From: Lachnospiraceae bacterium UBA7179
Lineage (GTDB): Bacteria > Bacillota > Clostridia > Lachnospirales > Lachnospiraceae
NCBI GenBank assembly: GCA_002491195.1
Contig: DKVL01000053.1
Location: 23,214-87,213, forward strand
Length of the DNA: 64,000 nt
Reading direction: 5' to 3'
The translations under genes and the position numbers were made by a program. Shown here piece after piece: positions 34,726-43,572 of this stretch. Below the pieces are notes generated by a model. That model searched no databases, was not told the DNA's origin, and saw nothing but the letters and a program-made list of their open reading frames with translations. Each line of letters begins with the position of its first letter. The stretch's first letter is position 1.

Positions 34726-35355
34726 TCAAGAACAATCCACGATACCAATATTCACATTTTTTTCCTCCAAATAACGCCTCAGTTCCGCCACATCCCCATA
34801 GTACACACACCCGTCCATACCCAGATTCCCGGCGGCTTCTATATTGGCTGGCATGTCATCTATGAAGAAACATTCCTCGGGTTTCAGGGAAAATGTCTGG
34901 AAAAAGTCAAGATATGCTGCCGGTTCCGGTTTGAGCAGTCCATGTTCACAGGAAATCCAGATCCCCTTCATATACGCGATCGACTTGATCTGTCTGCCAA
35001 AGATCCGAAAACGATGCGATGTATTGGACATCAGATACAGATCGTATCCATTGTGCGCCAGCTCCTCCACCAGCTTTTCCATGGGCGGATTGGGCGGCTG
35101 CACCATGCGATACTCTCTCACAAACCGCTCCACGGTACTGTGCAGATGGTTTGGCACCCTTTTGCACACAGACGCGATCGCATCATCGTCCGATATGGTT
35201 CCCCTGTCCATCTGCAGCCACTCCACGGATGCGCAGAGATGGTTTTTGATCCATCTGAAATCTTCCTCGTTATCTACATATCCATAAATATATTCTCTGG
35301 CATCATACACCGTAAGCACATTTCCCATATCAAAAACAATATTCTTTATCATCAT
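34726..35355 (-). CDS. HAD-family hydrolase (subfamily IA-like)
   Basis: 209 residues from ATG 35353-35355 (AAGGAG just upstream); a longer frame to 35472 adds an unlikely N-terminus. HAD motif I appears as 'NIVFDMGNVLTVYD' (second Asp replaced by Gly-Asn as in the YihX/epoxide-hydrolase-like group: D-M-G-N), motif II 'LYLMSNTSHRF', motif III Lys in 'LLKPEPAAY', motif IV 'CFFIDDMPANIEAA'. Cytosolic, probably a sugar-phosphate or small phosphate ester phosphatase. Lies 41 nt after an AraC-type gene, perhaps co-transcribed. Confidence 0.88.
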   Translation of the reverse strand: MMIKNIVFDMGNVLTVYDAREYIYGYVDNEEDFRWIKNHLCASVEWLQMDRGTISDDDAIASVCKRVPNHLHSTVERFVREYRMVQPPNPPMEKLVEELAHNGYDLYLMSNTSHRFRIFGRQIKSIAYMKGIWISCEHGLLKPEPAAYLDFFQTFSLKPEECFFIDDMPANIEAAGNLGMDGCVYYGDVAELRRYLEEKNVNIGIVDCS

Positions 35356-35396
35356 TCTCTCCTTCACACAACATCCGCTGATTGAAAAAAAGGTGT

Positions 35397-36293
35397 TCAT
35401 TGGCGCCTGTATTCCCGCGGCGTACACCCCATATATTTGTGAAAATAACTGCCAAAATGACTCGGACTGCAAAAACCTGTCATTTCAGCGACATCCAGTA
35501 TCCTCAAATCCCTGTTCTTTAACAACGCGGCAGACTGGCGTATCCTGTACTGCATCAGAAATTCCATGGGCGTCATATTAATTGTTCGCTGAAAACTGCG
35601 GCACAGTTCGCTTCTGCTAATGTATGCCGCCTCTGCGATATCATCCAGTTTCAGCTGCTCCTGATAGTTCTCCTGCATATACTGAATCGCAGCCTTCACC
35701 CGCTGTTTGTCACGCTCTGACTCTACTCTGACGATTGGTTTTTCTTTCGGTATCTGTTCACATATCCGAAGCCACAATTCAGATAAGAGCGTCAAAATCT
35801 TCAATTGATATACCGTTTCTTTTTCCTCATACAGACGAACAACATTTCGAAGTGACACTGCTGTCTTATCATATTCTGAATCCGTTCTGTCCCATTTGAG
35901 ATAGGGCAGATTTCCGTTGATCACCGGTATAATGCATCCCTGATAAATATCGCTGTTTCGATTCCCTCCAATCAGTTCCCCGCGCCATATAAAAGAATAG
36001 AGTTTTCCCTGAGCCAGCCTGCATGGCCTGATCTGATGCATCAATCCAGAATTGATAAACACGATATCCCCTTCCTGCAAACGGATTTCATTCGTCTCTA
36101 CCTGACAGGTAAACTCTCCCTCAATGATCATCGTTACCTGCACTTCCTCATGCCAGTGCCAGCAGATATATCCGTTTTCAAAATCCGCAAAATCATCCAG
36201 ATACACACCGAGCGGAAATCCCTCCGTACCATGCACCTTTGTCTCACGCAGACTCCCATCCACAATCGTCTGTGTCGCTTTCAATCGTTCCAT
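35397..36293 (-). CDS. AraC-family transcriptional regulator with cupin sensor
   Basis: 298 residues from ATG 36291-36293; a TTG at 36314 is an alternative. The N-terminal cupin region has 'ICWHWHEEVQVTMIIEGEF' and 'LQEGDIVFINSGLMHQI'. The C-terminal double helix-turn-helix spans about 200-298 ('LDDIAEAAYISRSELCRSF', 'ILDVAEMTGFCSPSHFGSY', 'YFHKYMGCTPREYRR'). Divergent from the kduD-like gene, with repeated TTTCACGTCAA sites between them, so it probably activates it in response to a uronate-derived sugar. Confidence 0.92.
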   Translation of the reverse strand: MERLKATQTIVDGSLRETKVHGTEGFPLGVYLDDFADFENGYICWHWHEEVQVTMIIEGEFTCQVETNEIRLQEGDIVFINSGLMHQIRPCRLAQGKLYSFIWRGELIGGNRNSDIYQGCIIPVINGNLPYLKWDRTDSEYDKTAVSLRNVVRLYEEKETVYQLKILTLLSELWLRICEQIPKEKPIVRVESERDKQRVKAAIQYMQENYQEQLKLDDIAEAAYISRSELCRSFQRTINMTPMEFLMQYRIRQSAALLKNRDLRILDVAEMTGFCSPSHFGSYFHKYMGCTPREYRRQ

Positions 36294-36371
36294 ATCCACT
36301 CTTCTTTCTCTCAATTCCTCAAACAGAAAACATCTCCACTCTAATCAATATTCCGCTACTATTATGATACT

Positions 36372-36478
36372 TTTCACGTCAATTATGTTTGATATTCTGC
36401 TGTATTCACGATACAATGAAAACAGTTCAGATATTTCGTTATTATTATAATGATACGAATTTAACAGTTTCACGTCAA
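36372..36478. promoter_or_regulatory. Direct repeats TTTCACGTCAA between AraC-type gene and kduD
   Basis: TTTCACGTCAA occurs at 36372-36382 and 36468-36478, 96 bp apart, each preceded within 5-15 bp by ATGATAC. They bracket the promoter at 36389-36417 and may bind the AraC-type protein. Confidence 0.5.
36389..36417 (+). promoter_or_regulatory. Sigma-A promoter candidate for kduD
   Basis: TTGATA and TACAAT with a 17-bp spacer. It leaves a leader of about 140 nt before the start at 36562. Confidence 0.55.
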
Positions 36479-36561
36479 CCGTTATGACCATTTATTTCAA
36501 AACTATATCGGAAAAAGATATTAGAAATAAGATATCAGAAATAAGAAAGGAAGAAATCATC

Positions 36562-37329
36562 ATGGCAAAAAATTTGAATCAATTTTCACTCGAAGGGAAA
36601 ACCGCTCTTGTAACAGGAGCAAACACTGGATTAGGACAGGGGATCTGTGTCGCTTATGCTGACGCCGGTGCGAATGTGATCGGAGTCGCAAGGCGAAGCT
36701 GCCAGGAAACTGCCGATCAGATCAAAGAAATCGGCGGCAATTTCACAGAAATCATCGCTGACCTCTCTGACATCAATGTCATTTCCCGTATCGTGGAAGA
36801 GGCGGAGCAAGCCTATGGCCGCGTCGATATCCTTGTAAACAACGCTGGCATCATCAAACGATGTGACTCAGTGGATGTCACGATGGAAGATTGGGATTCC
36901 GTCATCAACCTGAATGAAAAGATCGTATTCTTCCTCTCGCAGGCGTTTGCCAAAAATTGGATCAGCGACAACAAGGGCGGCAAGATCATCAATATCGCTT
37001 CCATGCTAAGCTATCAGGGCGGTATCCGCGTATCTTCTTACACGGCGAGCAAAAGCGCTGTCATGGGACTCACGCGCGCACTTGCCAATGAATGGGCAAA
37101 ATACAATATCAACGTCAATGCGATCGCCCCTGGTTATATGGCGACAAACAACACCCAGAACTTAAGAAGCGACGAACAGAGAAGCGAGGAAATCCTCAGC
37201 CGTATTCCTGCCGGACGCTGGGGCACCCCACAAGACATCACTGGAGCCGCGATCTTCCTCGCATCCGATGCGGCTGCATATGTACATGGATTTACATTGG
37301 CAGTCGACGGCGGCTGGTTAGCGCGATAA
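36562..37329 (+). CDS. kduD: 2-deoxy-D-gluconate 3-dehydrogenase / KduD-type short-chain dehydrogenase
   Basis: 255 residues from ATG 36562 with AGGAAG 8 nt upstream. Classical SDR: 'TGANTGLGQGICVAYADAG' (NAD site), 'LVNNAGIIKR', catalytic Ser in 'NIASMLSYQGG', Tyr-x-x-x-Lys in 'SSYTASKSAVMG', and the KduD-type end 'RIPAGRWGTPQDITGAAIFL' and 'TLAVDGGWLAR'. KduD interconverts 2,5-diketo-3-deoxygluconate and KDG-type sugars in pectin or hyaluronate breakdown. The usual partner kduI is not here. Confidence 0.87.
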   Translation: MAKNLNQFSLEGKTALVTGANTGLGQGICVAYADAGANVIGVARRSCQETADQIKEIGGNFTEIIADLSDINVISRIVEEAEQAYGRVDILVNNAGIIKRCDSVDVTMEDWDSVINLNEKIVFFLSQAFAKNWISDNKGGKIINIASMLSYQGGIRVSSYTASKSAVMGLTRALANEWAKYNINVNAIAPGYMATNNTQNLRSDEQRSEEILSRIPAGRWGTPQDITGAAIFLASDAAAYVHGFTLAVDGGWLAR

Positions 37330-37382
37330 TAATGCCCCGTCAGCTCCAGCTGACATATTACCTCTGGGTGCCCGTGTGCAGA

Positions 37383-37417
37383 AAAAGCCTGAACAGAATT
37401 TGCTTGTTCAGGCTTTT
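37383..37417. terminator. Terminator after kduD
   Basis: AAAAGCCTGAACA and TGTTCAGGCTTTT form a 13-bp perfect stem with a 9-nt loop. A/T flanks make it usable from both strands (kduD and the convergent lepB). A degenerate version of the terminator-flanking repeat (CTCTG, then GTGTGCAG and A5) lies just left of it. Confidence 0.85.
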
Positions 37418-37494
37418 GAAAATAACTGACGCGTCTTGCCTTGTCTGTTTCTACGATATCAGATTGCTCAAGCAATTGTCCAAAAATCTCACTG

Positions 37495-38007
37495 TTATTT
37501 CAGTATCTTGATCTCAGGATAATACTCAAACTCAGCTTTTCCGATAATATTCTCTATCTCTACAAACTTGTTAGTCCAATATCTTGAATCCCATGAATTG
37601 CTACGGTTATCGCCCATCATAAAATAACAACCTTCCGGTATCCTATATGGTCCGAAATCCTCATAAAATTTATTTTGTGTAAAATCCAGTATCACTTTCC
37701 CATCTATATATACCTTACCGTCAATACCCTCGATCACTTCCCCCGGAAGCCCCATAACGCGCTTCAAGTACAGTGTCTCTCCATCATCTGGATAATAAAA
37801 TGACACAATATCCCCTCTCTGTGGCAAATCGTACAAATATGCAAGACGGTTAATAACAATCCTGCTTCCTGTCATGACAGTCTGTTCCATGGATCCCGTC
37901 GGCACCAGCGCGCTCGCAACAACGTAATTTTTCAGCAAAAATGCAACAACCACCGCAAACAGAATCATTTTTGACCATTCATAGATTCCCCTTAAAATTT
38001 TTTTCAT
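37495..38007 (-). CDS. lepB: Signal peptidase I
   Basis: 170 residues. One N-terminal membrane helix ('MILFAVVVAFLLKNYVV'), catalytic Ser in 'VPTGSMEQTVMTGSRI' (about residue 39) and Lys in 'LYLKRVMGLPGEVIEG', box D/E 'GCYFMMGDNRSNSWDSRYW'. Gram-positive SipS size. Removes Sec signal peptides outside the membrane. It lies 45 nt downstream of the membrane-anchored protein that ends the Opp cluster and may be read through from it. Confidence 0.95.
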   Translation of the reverse strand: MKKILRGIYEWSKMILFAVVVAFLLKNYVVASALVPTGSMEQTVMTGSRIVINRLAYLYDLPQRGDIVSFYYPDDGETLYLKRVMGLPGEVIEGIDGKVYIDGKVILDFTQNKFYEDFGPYRIPEGCYFMMGDNRSNSWDSRYWTNKFVEIENIIGKAEFEYYPEIKILK

Positions 38008-38052
38008 ATCATGCTTCTGCTTCCCTTCCGATTGTCCAATCTACTATTCTGC

Positions 38053-39342
38053 CTATTGGTTCGCTTTCCCATGATCCGTACAAACCGCAGTGTACCGAAC
38101 TCCGTTCTCATCATACAAGTCTGTCAAAATCAAAGAGGATTCATTATAAAGAATCCTATGATCCTCACAATATATAGAGTATACCCCATTCTGCGCCAGT
38201 CCGGTCAGCTTCTCCGCCTCGAAATGATCCTTGATATAGACCGGCATCACCTGAAGCAGAACCTCCGCACAGCTGAATCCCTGCGAATAGGCGACAATAT
38301 TATTCACAGCGCTCTTGCAGTACCCGTCTGCTGCATCGATATATGCCGTTCGTATTTCACCGTCCCGAAACTCATAATAATGCTGCCAGTCCAGACTGTT
38401 ATTCACTGAATAATTACGCAGATAAACGATACTCATTGCATGGTCATAACGCATGACACCTGCCTGATATACAGATCCCCCAACTCTGTCAAAAAGATTA
38501 AACGCATACTCCAGGCCGCTGACATCATCCAGATTCCTGACAAAACCATCATAACTTGATATCGAGCCCATCACAAATCCGTTTTCCTTCATCAGATCGG
38601 CAATATAATCGACAATAAACGCATTCTTCATCCAGTAAAAATCAATAAATTCAGTAAAACCAATCTCTGAAGCATAGTCCAGATACGCATCTGACACAAA
38701 AAGCTTTATCTTATGATCCTCTAAAAGTTCAATATCAATCGCGTTTTGATCCCCCGCAAAGGAGATAATCTCTGCAAAGTATGCGGCAGTCTCCTCACTC
38801 TGATATGGATCAAAGTCAATCGTCTCTGCATCGTCATGACACCCAAACAGATTGCTATACTGCACATATACCGGGGCCAGATAGACCGCCCTGTCTCCAT
38901 ACTGCCTGATTACAGAGAATGCCTCGTATAATACTTCGTCAACCTCAATAACCTCATTGGGATGCCGGTTAATATAATACAAGTTATTCACTCCGTCAAA
39001 GCCCTGACTCGTATGAAACAACTGATATGCTTTTGCTGTCGCCTCCGTGTACAGCCGATCGACCGCCTTCTTCTCCGCCGCGGGTGACATTTCCCCTGCT
39101 CCAAGATCATACTGAAAGATCAATTCATTCGAACAGTCCGCTCCGGATGCGTCCGATTCTATTGTTGTCCACCCAGCTTCCACTGTCAGGAAAGATACCA
39201 AAGAATATCCCAGAGCGCACATAGCGATCAGGATCAGTACGATTGTCGCAGCTAATCTGGCTTTGGGATATTTTTCAAACAATTCAATTCGTCTTACAGG
39301 TTTTGGGTGCCTGTCACTTCCATCTCTAACTGTGCGATTCAA
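38053..39342 (-). CDS. Membrane-anchored extracytoplasmic protein, possibly a degenerate ApbE-like fold
   Basis: 429 residues, starting with TTG two bases after the oppF stop (no in-frame ATG nearby). A basic N-terminus and one helix at about 28-52 place the rest outside the cell. The order of segments 'FDGVNNLYYINRHPNEVIEV', 'LYEAFSVIRQYGDRAVYLAP', 'NAFIVDYIADLMKENGF' and 'GFSCAEVLLQVMPVYIKDHF' recalls FAD:protein FMN transferases (ApbE), but the ApbE metal-binding and FAD motifs are not visible. It might be a non-catalytic relative. Tight linkage to the peptide transporter suggests a role with it. Relationship is inference. Confidence 0.6.
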   Translation of the reverse strand: MNRTVRDGSDRHPKPVRRIELFEKYPKARLAATIVLILIAMCALGYSLVSFLTVEAGWTTIESDASGADCSNELIFQYDLGAGEMSPAAEKKAVDRLYTEATAKAYQLFHTSQGFDGVNNLYYINRHPNEVIEVDEVLYEAFSVIRQYGDRAVYLAPVYVQYSNLFGCHDDAETIDFDPYQSEETAAYFAEIISFAGDQNAIDIELLEDHKIKLFVSDAYLDYASEIGFTEFIDFYWMKNAFIVDYIADLMKENGFVMGSISSYDGFVRNLDDVSGLEYAFNLFDRVGGSVYQAGVMRYDHAMSIVYLRNYSVNNSLDWQHYYEFRDGEIRTAYIDAADGYCKSAVNNIVAYSQGFSCAEVLLQVMPVYIKDHFEAEKLTGLAQNGVYSIYCEDHRILYNESSLILTDLYDENGVRYTAVCTDHGKANQ

Positions 39343-39343
39343 A

Positions 39344-40660
39344 CTACACCACCACTAAGATCAACAGCAGCAAGAACAATACAATGACTGCCGCAATGAG
39401 AAGCAGCCCGGCAATTGCACCCTTTTTGCAGGCAGTATAATTATGATAATAATGAAAATGCTTAAATGCAAACGCTGCGATCAATCCCAGAACCGGCAGC
39501 AGAAATGATAGAACCTTATACCATACGCTTCCTGTGTCATGAAGCGGAGTCTGCAGGAATTCATCTTCAGACGCTGTATGAACATCTGTTTTGTTTTTAA
39601 GCTCATTCTTCTGCGGCGCATTTGGATCGACAATATTGATCGACTTTAACGGAATCCCTTTTTCACGGACCGCTTTGTACTCCTCGATCTCTTTCCTGTT
39701 TCCATAGACATAGTGCTCGTGCCCTATATTGACAAGCTCCGGCTGATCCGTACTGTAATCATGCATCGACGGATCATACGTGTAGAGCACCTTGTTCTTC
39801 TCCAGCTTCGGATCTGGTATCGGAATCGCGGAAATCAGAGAATGGGTATACGGGTGCAGCGGGAAATCAAACAGCTCATCCGCCTCCGCAACCTCCACAA
39901 TATTTCCCTTGTAGATAACGCCGATACGGTCTGATATAAACCGGACAATCGAGAGGTCATGAGCGATAAACAAATAAGTAACATTCTTCTCAATCTGGAA
40001 TTTCTTGAGCAAATTCAACACCTGTGCCCTGATCGATACATCCAGGGCAGAGATCGGCTCATCTGCAACCACCAGTTCCGGCTCCATTACCATGGCACGC
40101 GCAAGGCCGATTCTCTGGCGCTGCCCGCCTGAAAACTCATGCGGATACCGTGTGAGATGCTCCGGCAGAAGGCCAACCTCGTTAATCATCTCCTCAACCT
40201 TGCGGACACGGTCAGCCTCATTTTTGTACAGATGGAAATTGTATAATCCCTCCGACACAATATAGTCTACCGTAGCGCGCTCATTGAGCGATGCCGCAGG
40301 ATCCTGAAATACCATCTGAATGTTGCGGATCACCTCTCTGTCCAGCGAATGAGGAATCTTCCCGGAAATACGGACACCTTTATACAATATTTCACCGCTG
40401 GCGCAGGGATTGACGCGGATCACTGCTCTTCCTACGGTCGTTTTACCCGAACCAGACTCGCCTACAAGTGAAAAAGTCTCTCCCTTGTAAATATCGAAGC
40501 TGGCATTCTTGACAGCACGCACCGCACTCTCGCCCTTGCCGAAAGTGATATCAACATTTTTGACTGACAATAAGATCTCTTTGCCGTTTTTTTCATCAAT
40601 TGGACCATGCTCTGGCAAATGCGATACATGTCCTGATTTTTTCTGATTTAGGTTTGCCAC
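39344..40660 (-). CDS. oppF: Oligopeptide ABC transporter ATPase (OppF/AmiF type) with two added C-terminal membrane helices
   Basis: 438 residues, GTG start with AGGAG 9 nt upstream. Walker A 'GESGSGKTTVGRAV', Q-loop 'MVFQDPAASLN', signature 'EFSGGQRQRIGLARAM', Walker B 'LVVADEPISALD', H-loop 'FIAHDLSIVRFI'. The oligopeptide-type C-terminal region has 'IPIPDPKLEKNKVLYTYDPS', very like AmiF. After about residue 370 two strongly hydrophobic segments follow ('VLSFLLPVLGLIAAFAF' and 'GAIAGLLLIAAVIVLFLLLL') with a Cys/His-containing loop. Standard OppF has no membrane helices. Confidence 0.9.
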   Translation of the reverse strand: MANLNQKKSGHVSHLPEHGPIDEKNGKEILLSVKNVDITFGKGESAVRAVKNASFDIYKGETFSLVGESGSGKTTVGRAVIRVNPCASGEILYKGVRISGKIPHSLDREVIRNIQMVFQDPAASLNERATVDYIVSEGLYNFHLYKNEADRVRKVEEMINEVGLLPEHLTRYPHEFSGGQRQRIGLARAMVMEPELVVADEPISALDVSIRAQVLNLLKKFQIEKNVTYLFIAHDLSIVRFISDRIGVIYKGNIVEVAEADELFDFPLHPYTHSLISAIPIPDPKLEKNKVLYTYDPSMHDYSTDQPELVNIGHEHYVYGNRKEIEEYKAVREKGIPLKSINIVDPNAPQKNELKNKTDVHTASEDEFLQTPLHDTGSVWYKVLSFLLPVLGLIAAFAFKHFHYYHNYTACKKGAIAGLLLIAAVIVLFLLLLILVVV

Positions 40661-40738
40661 GTTCTAAATCTCCTATCTAAAGTCTTTCTTTCCAAAATCC
40701 TTATTCTAAATTTCTAAGATTTGCGATTCCCATGCTTT

Positions 40739-42487
40739 TTAGATGTTAAATGCTTTTAATAGTTTCTCGTGGATATTCTGAATCGCCTCCGGCTTCTCAA
40801 TCTTAGGAGAGCGCGGATCCAACAGCCAGGTCTTTGCATAATGCGTATCTGTAACCTTAAACATCGGTGGTTCTTTCAGCGTATCAATCTTCATACAGTA
40901 TGGATTTCGCGGTGCAAATGCATCTCCCACAACCTTATTGTAGAGAGATGGCGGTGTACCTGTGATCGAGTATAGTTTCGTATTCTTCTCCGCAAGCTGC
41001 GGCATGGAGGATAACAAGGCCCATGTGTACGGATGTCTCGGATCATAGAAAATTTCATCCACTGAGGCAAGCTCTATGATCTGACCGGCATACACAACCG
41101 CAACACGGTCTGCAATATTTGCCACCACGCCAAGATCATGTGTAATAAAAACAATCGTATAATGAAACTCCTCCTGCAGATCTTTCAGGAGTTTTAAAAT
41201 CTGTGCCTGAATCGTAACGTCGAGCGCTGTTGTAGGCTCATCGCAGATCAGGATCTTCGGCCGGCATGACAAGGCGATCGCAATGACAATTCTCTGCCGC
41301 ATACCGCCGGAATACTGGAAAGGATAATCATCAAAACGCGCTTCCGCATTGGGAATCCCCACCTTCTTCATCAGATCCAGCGCCTGCGCTCTCGCCTCCG
41401 CCTCCGTCACATCCTGATGTTTCATGATGATCGAAGTAATCTGCTTTCCGATCGTAATGATCGGGTTCAATGACGTCATCGGATCCTGGAACACCGTTGC
41501 GATCTTCTTGCCGCGGATCTGATACCAGTCCTTTGCGTATTTTACATTTGCAAGGTTAAGAATACACGTTCCATGAAGCTGTTCCGACGTCTCATCAAGA
41601 TATCTTACGCGAAAAGTTACCTTGTCAAAAACCGCATTCCTCTGTGCATCGTCTGACAGGTCGACGCCCTTGATCATCGCCATTTTCAATGCTGCCAACA
41701 GCCTGTTCAACAGCTGTGCGCGCTTGAAGAAACCATATCGTCCTATTGAGAGATAGACTTCCCTGGCAAGAATTTCATTGCGCTTTTTTGTCCCCTCAGA
41801 GATGTCCGCCTTAACGGCCGCATCGTACTTTGCCTTCAGCTCTGACATTTGGGAATTGTACCTGCTGATATATTCTGTATCATTTTTGACACTTTTTTCA
41901 GCTGCACGCTCCATTGCGATTCTCTCTTTGATGAGTTTCTTGATTTCCCGCTCCATATCTTTGATGGATCTGGATAATTCTTTGATCTTCGCCTTTTCCG
42001 TCCTGGGATCCAACGTCTGTTTCAGATTGAACGCTTCTGTCTTTCTGACGCCAAGCTCCGCAATCGCCTTGTCGCTTGTCTCGCTCTGCTCTTTGCTGAT
42101 CTCTTCCTTTTCAGAGCGCTCTGCTTTCAGCGCCGCCATCTCGTTGTAAAGACCGACGCCAAACTCATATTGGGAATATGCATTCAATTTTGACAGCGCA
42201 TAACCAATCATCTTGTCAGAAACTGCAGTTTTTCTGACCACAGTGTCTGCCAAATCCCCGTCGTTAAACAGGATACTGCCATTGTCTATATAACCGTTGC
42301 TGTCAAGCATTCCCGCAAAGGTTTTCGTGAACACAGACTTGCCAGAACCCGACTCTCCTACGATCGCTATCGACTCATTCTCATAGATGTCAAGTGAAAC
42401 ACCGCGGATCGCAGTCAGTTTTTTCCCGCGCACACGAAACTTCACTACCAGATCTTTGATTGATAATAATACCTTTTTATCTTCCAT
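40739..42487 (-). CDS. oppD: Oligopeptide ABC transporter ATPase (OppD/AmiE type) with a large coiled-coil insertion
   Basis: 582 residues from ATG 42485-42487; GTG at 42496 is possible. Walker A 'IVGESGSGKSVFTKTFAGML' (about 40-59) and Q-loop 'IATVFQDPMTSLNPIIT' are separated by about 270 residues; in ordinary OppD/AmiE by about 50. The insertion, from about residue 88 to 320, is Lys/Glu-rich and helical ('AALKAERSEKEEISKEQ', 'IKDMEREIKKLIKERIAMER'). The rest is canonical: signature 'QYSGGMRQRIVIAIAL', Walker B 'ILICDEPTTALD', H-loop 'FITHDLGVVANIAD', and the C-terminal Cys-containing region 'APRNPYCMK'. Confidence 0.9.
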   Translation of the reverse strand: MEDKKVLLSIKDLVVKFRVRGKKLTAIRGVSLDIYENESIAIVGESGSGKSVFTKTFAGMLDSNGYIDNGSILFNDGDLADTVVRKTAVSDKMIGYALSKLNAYSQYEFGVGLYNEMAALKAERSEKEEISKEQSETSDKAIAELGVRKTEAFNLKQTLDPRTEKAKIKELSRSIKDMEREIKKLIKERIAMERAAEKSVKNDTEYISRYNSQMSELKAKYDAAVKADISEGTKKRNEILAREVYLSIGRYGFFKRAQLLNRLLAALKMAMIKGVDLSDDAQRNAVFDKVTFRVRYLDETSEQLHGTCILNLANVKYAKDWYQIRGKKIATVFQDPMTSLNPIITIGKQITSIIMKHQDVTEAEARAQALDLMKKVGIPNAEARFDDYPFQYSGGMRQRIVIAIALSCRPKILICDEPTTALDVTIQAQILKLLKDLQEEFHYTIVFITHDLGVVANIADRVAVVYAGQIIELASVDEIFYDPRHPYTWALLSSMPQLAEKNTKLYSITGTPPSLYNKVVGDAFAPRNPYCMKIDTLKEPPMFKVTDTHYAKTWLLDPRSPKIEKPEAIQNIHEKLLKAFNI

Positions 42488-42499
42488 TCTGTCCACCGC

Positions 42500-43519
42500 C
42501 TACATATGTGTTCTCGGATCGGACGCGTCGCCAAGGTTCTGTCCGACCACATATAATACAATCGTGATGATTGAAGCGACTGCCACCGGACTCCAGAACT
42601 CAAAGCCCCATCCCGGCGTCAGCATCGCACTCTCCGCCTCATAGATCAGCCTGCCCAGTGACATTTCCTTAAGTCCCATTCCGATATAAGCAAGAAATAC
42701 CTCATAGGAAATATACGACGGAATCTCAGTCGCCGCAAGCGTCACCACGACAGAAGTCATAAACGGCAGAATATTCTTCATCGCAATACGGATCGTCGAT
42801 GTTCCCAGACATCTCGAAGCCAGATTGTACTCCCTGTCACGGATAATGACAACCTGCGTGCGGATAAAGTACGCAATAAACAGCCATCCCGTGACAGTCA
42901 TGGCAAATACCATCGTCCAGAAACCTGCTGTAAAAATCATGACCATAACGGAAATCACCAGAATATACGGAAGGTTCGCAATGATGTTGTAGACAATCAT
43001 CATCACATTGTCAACCTTCTTGGAAAATCCCCACACAGCACCGACAATCACGCCCACCGACATATTGATCAGCGCGACAACCAGCGCCAGCGAAATCGAA
43101 ATCTGCGAACCATACCAGATCGCGTCAAAGGTGGACTGTCCGGCTGCGCCGGCTCCCAGAATCCAGTGAATGTTGTATCCGAACTGTTTGAAAGCCTCGG
43201 ACGGCAGCAGGTGCTTCGCCTCTGGATTCAACAGATTGCCATATCTGTCATACTCCACAAAGACCGGGTACAGATAAGCCATCAGAATGATGACTGCCAG
43301 CAGTCCCAGCATCACAATATTGATCTTTTTTCTGAAAAATACCCGGAAAACAGAATGCCAGTACGAATATCTCGGCGCCGTAATCTTCTCCGACTCCAGA
43401 TCGCTGTGGTCAATCACCTGAAAAAGCTCCGCATCCGACATTCCTTCTGTCAGATCCGTCTCCTCCAGATCGTCCACTACAACAGTCATATGTTTTCCCA
43501 TCTTAAAATCTACATTCAT
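42500..43519 (-). CDS. oppC: Oligopeptide ABC transporter permease (OppC/AmiD type)
   Basis: 339 residues. Cytoplasmic N-tail, a helix at about 78-98, then the BPD-transport domain with EAA-loop region 'ASRCLGTSTIRIAMKNILP' and last helix 'WSPVAVASIITIVLYVVGQ'. Lies between the oppB- and oppD-type genes; the ATPase gene starts 12 nt after its stop. Confidence 0.93.
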   Translation of the reverse strand: MNVDFKMGKHMTVVVDDLEETDLTEGMSDAELFQVIDHSDLESEKITAPRYSYWHSVFRVFFRKKINIVMLGLLAVIILMAYLYPVFVEYDRYGNLLNPEAKHLLPSEAFKQFGYNIHWILGAGAAGQSTFDAIWYGSQISISLALVVALINMSVGVIVGAVWGFSKKVDNVMMIVYNIIANLPYILVISVMVMIFTAGFWTMVFAMTVTGWLFIAYFIRTQVVIIRDREYNLASRCLGTSTIRIAMKNILPFMTSVVVTLAATEIPSYISYEVFLAYIGMGLKEMSLGRLIYEAESAMLTPGWGFEFWSPVAVASIITIVLYVVGQNLGDASDPRTHM

Positions 43520-43572
43520 ATGAATCCCCCATGCCGCCTCAGCGGCTTTTCTCTCCTATTTGCCGGATACAC

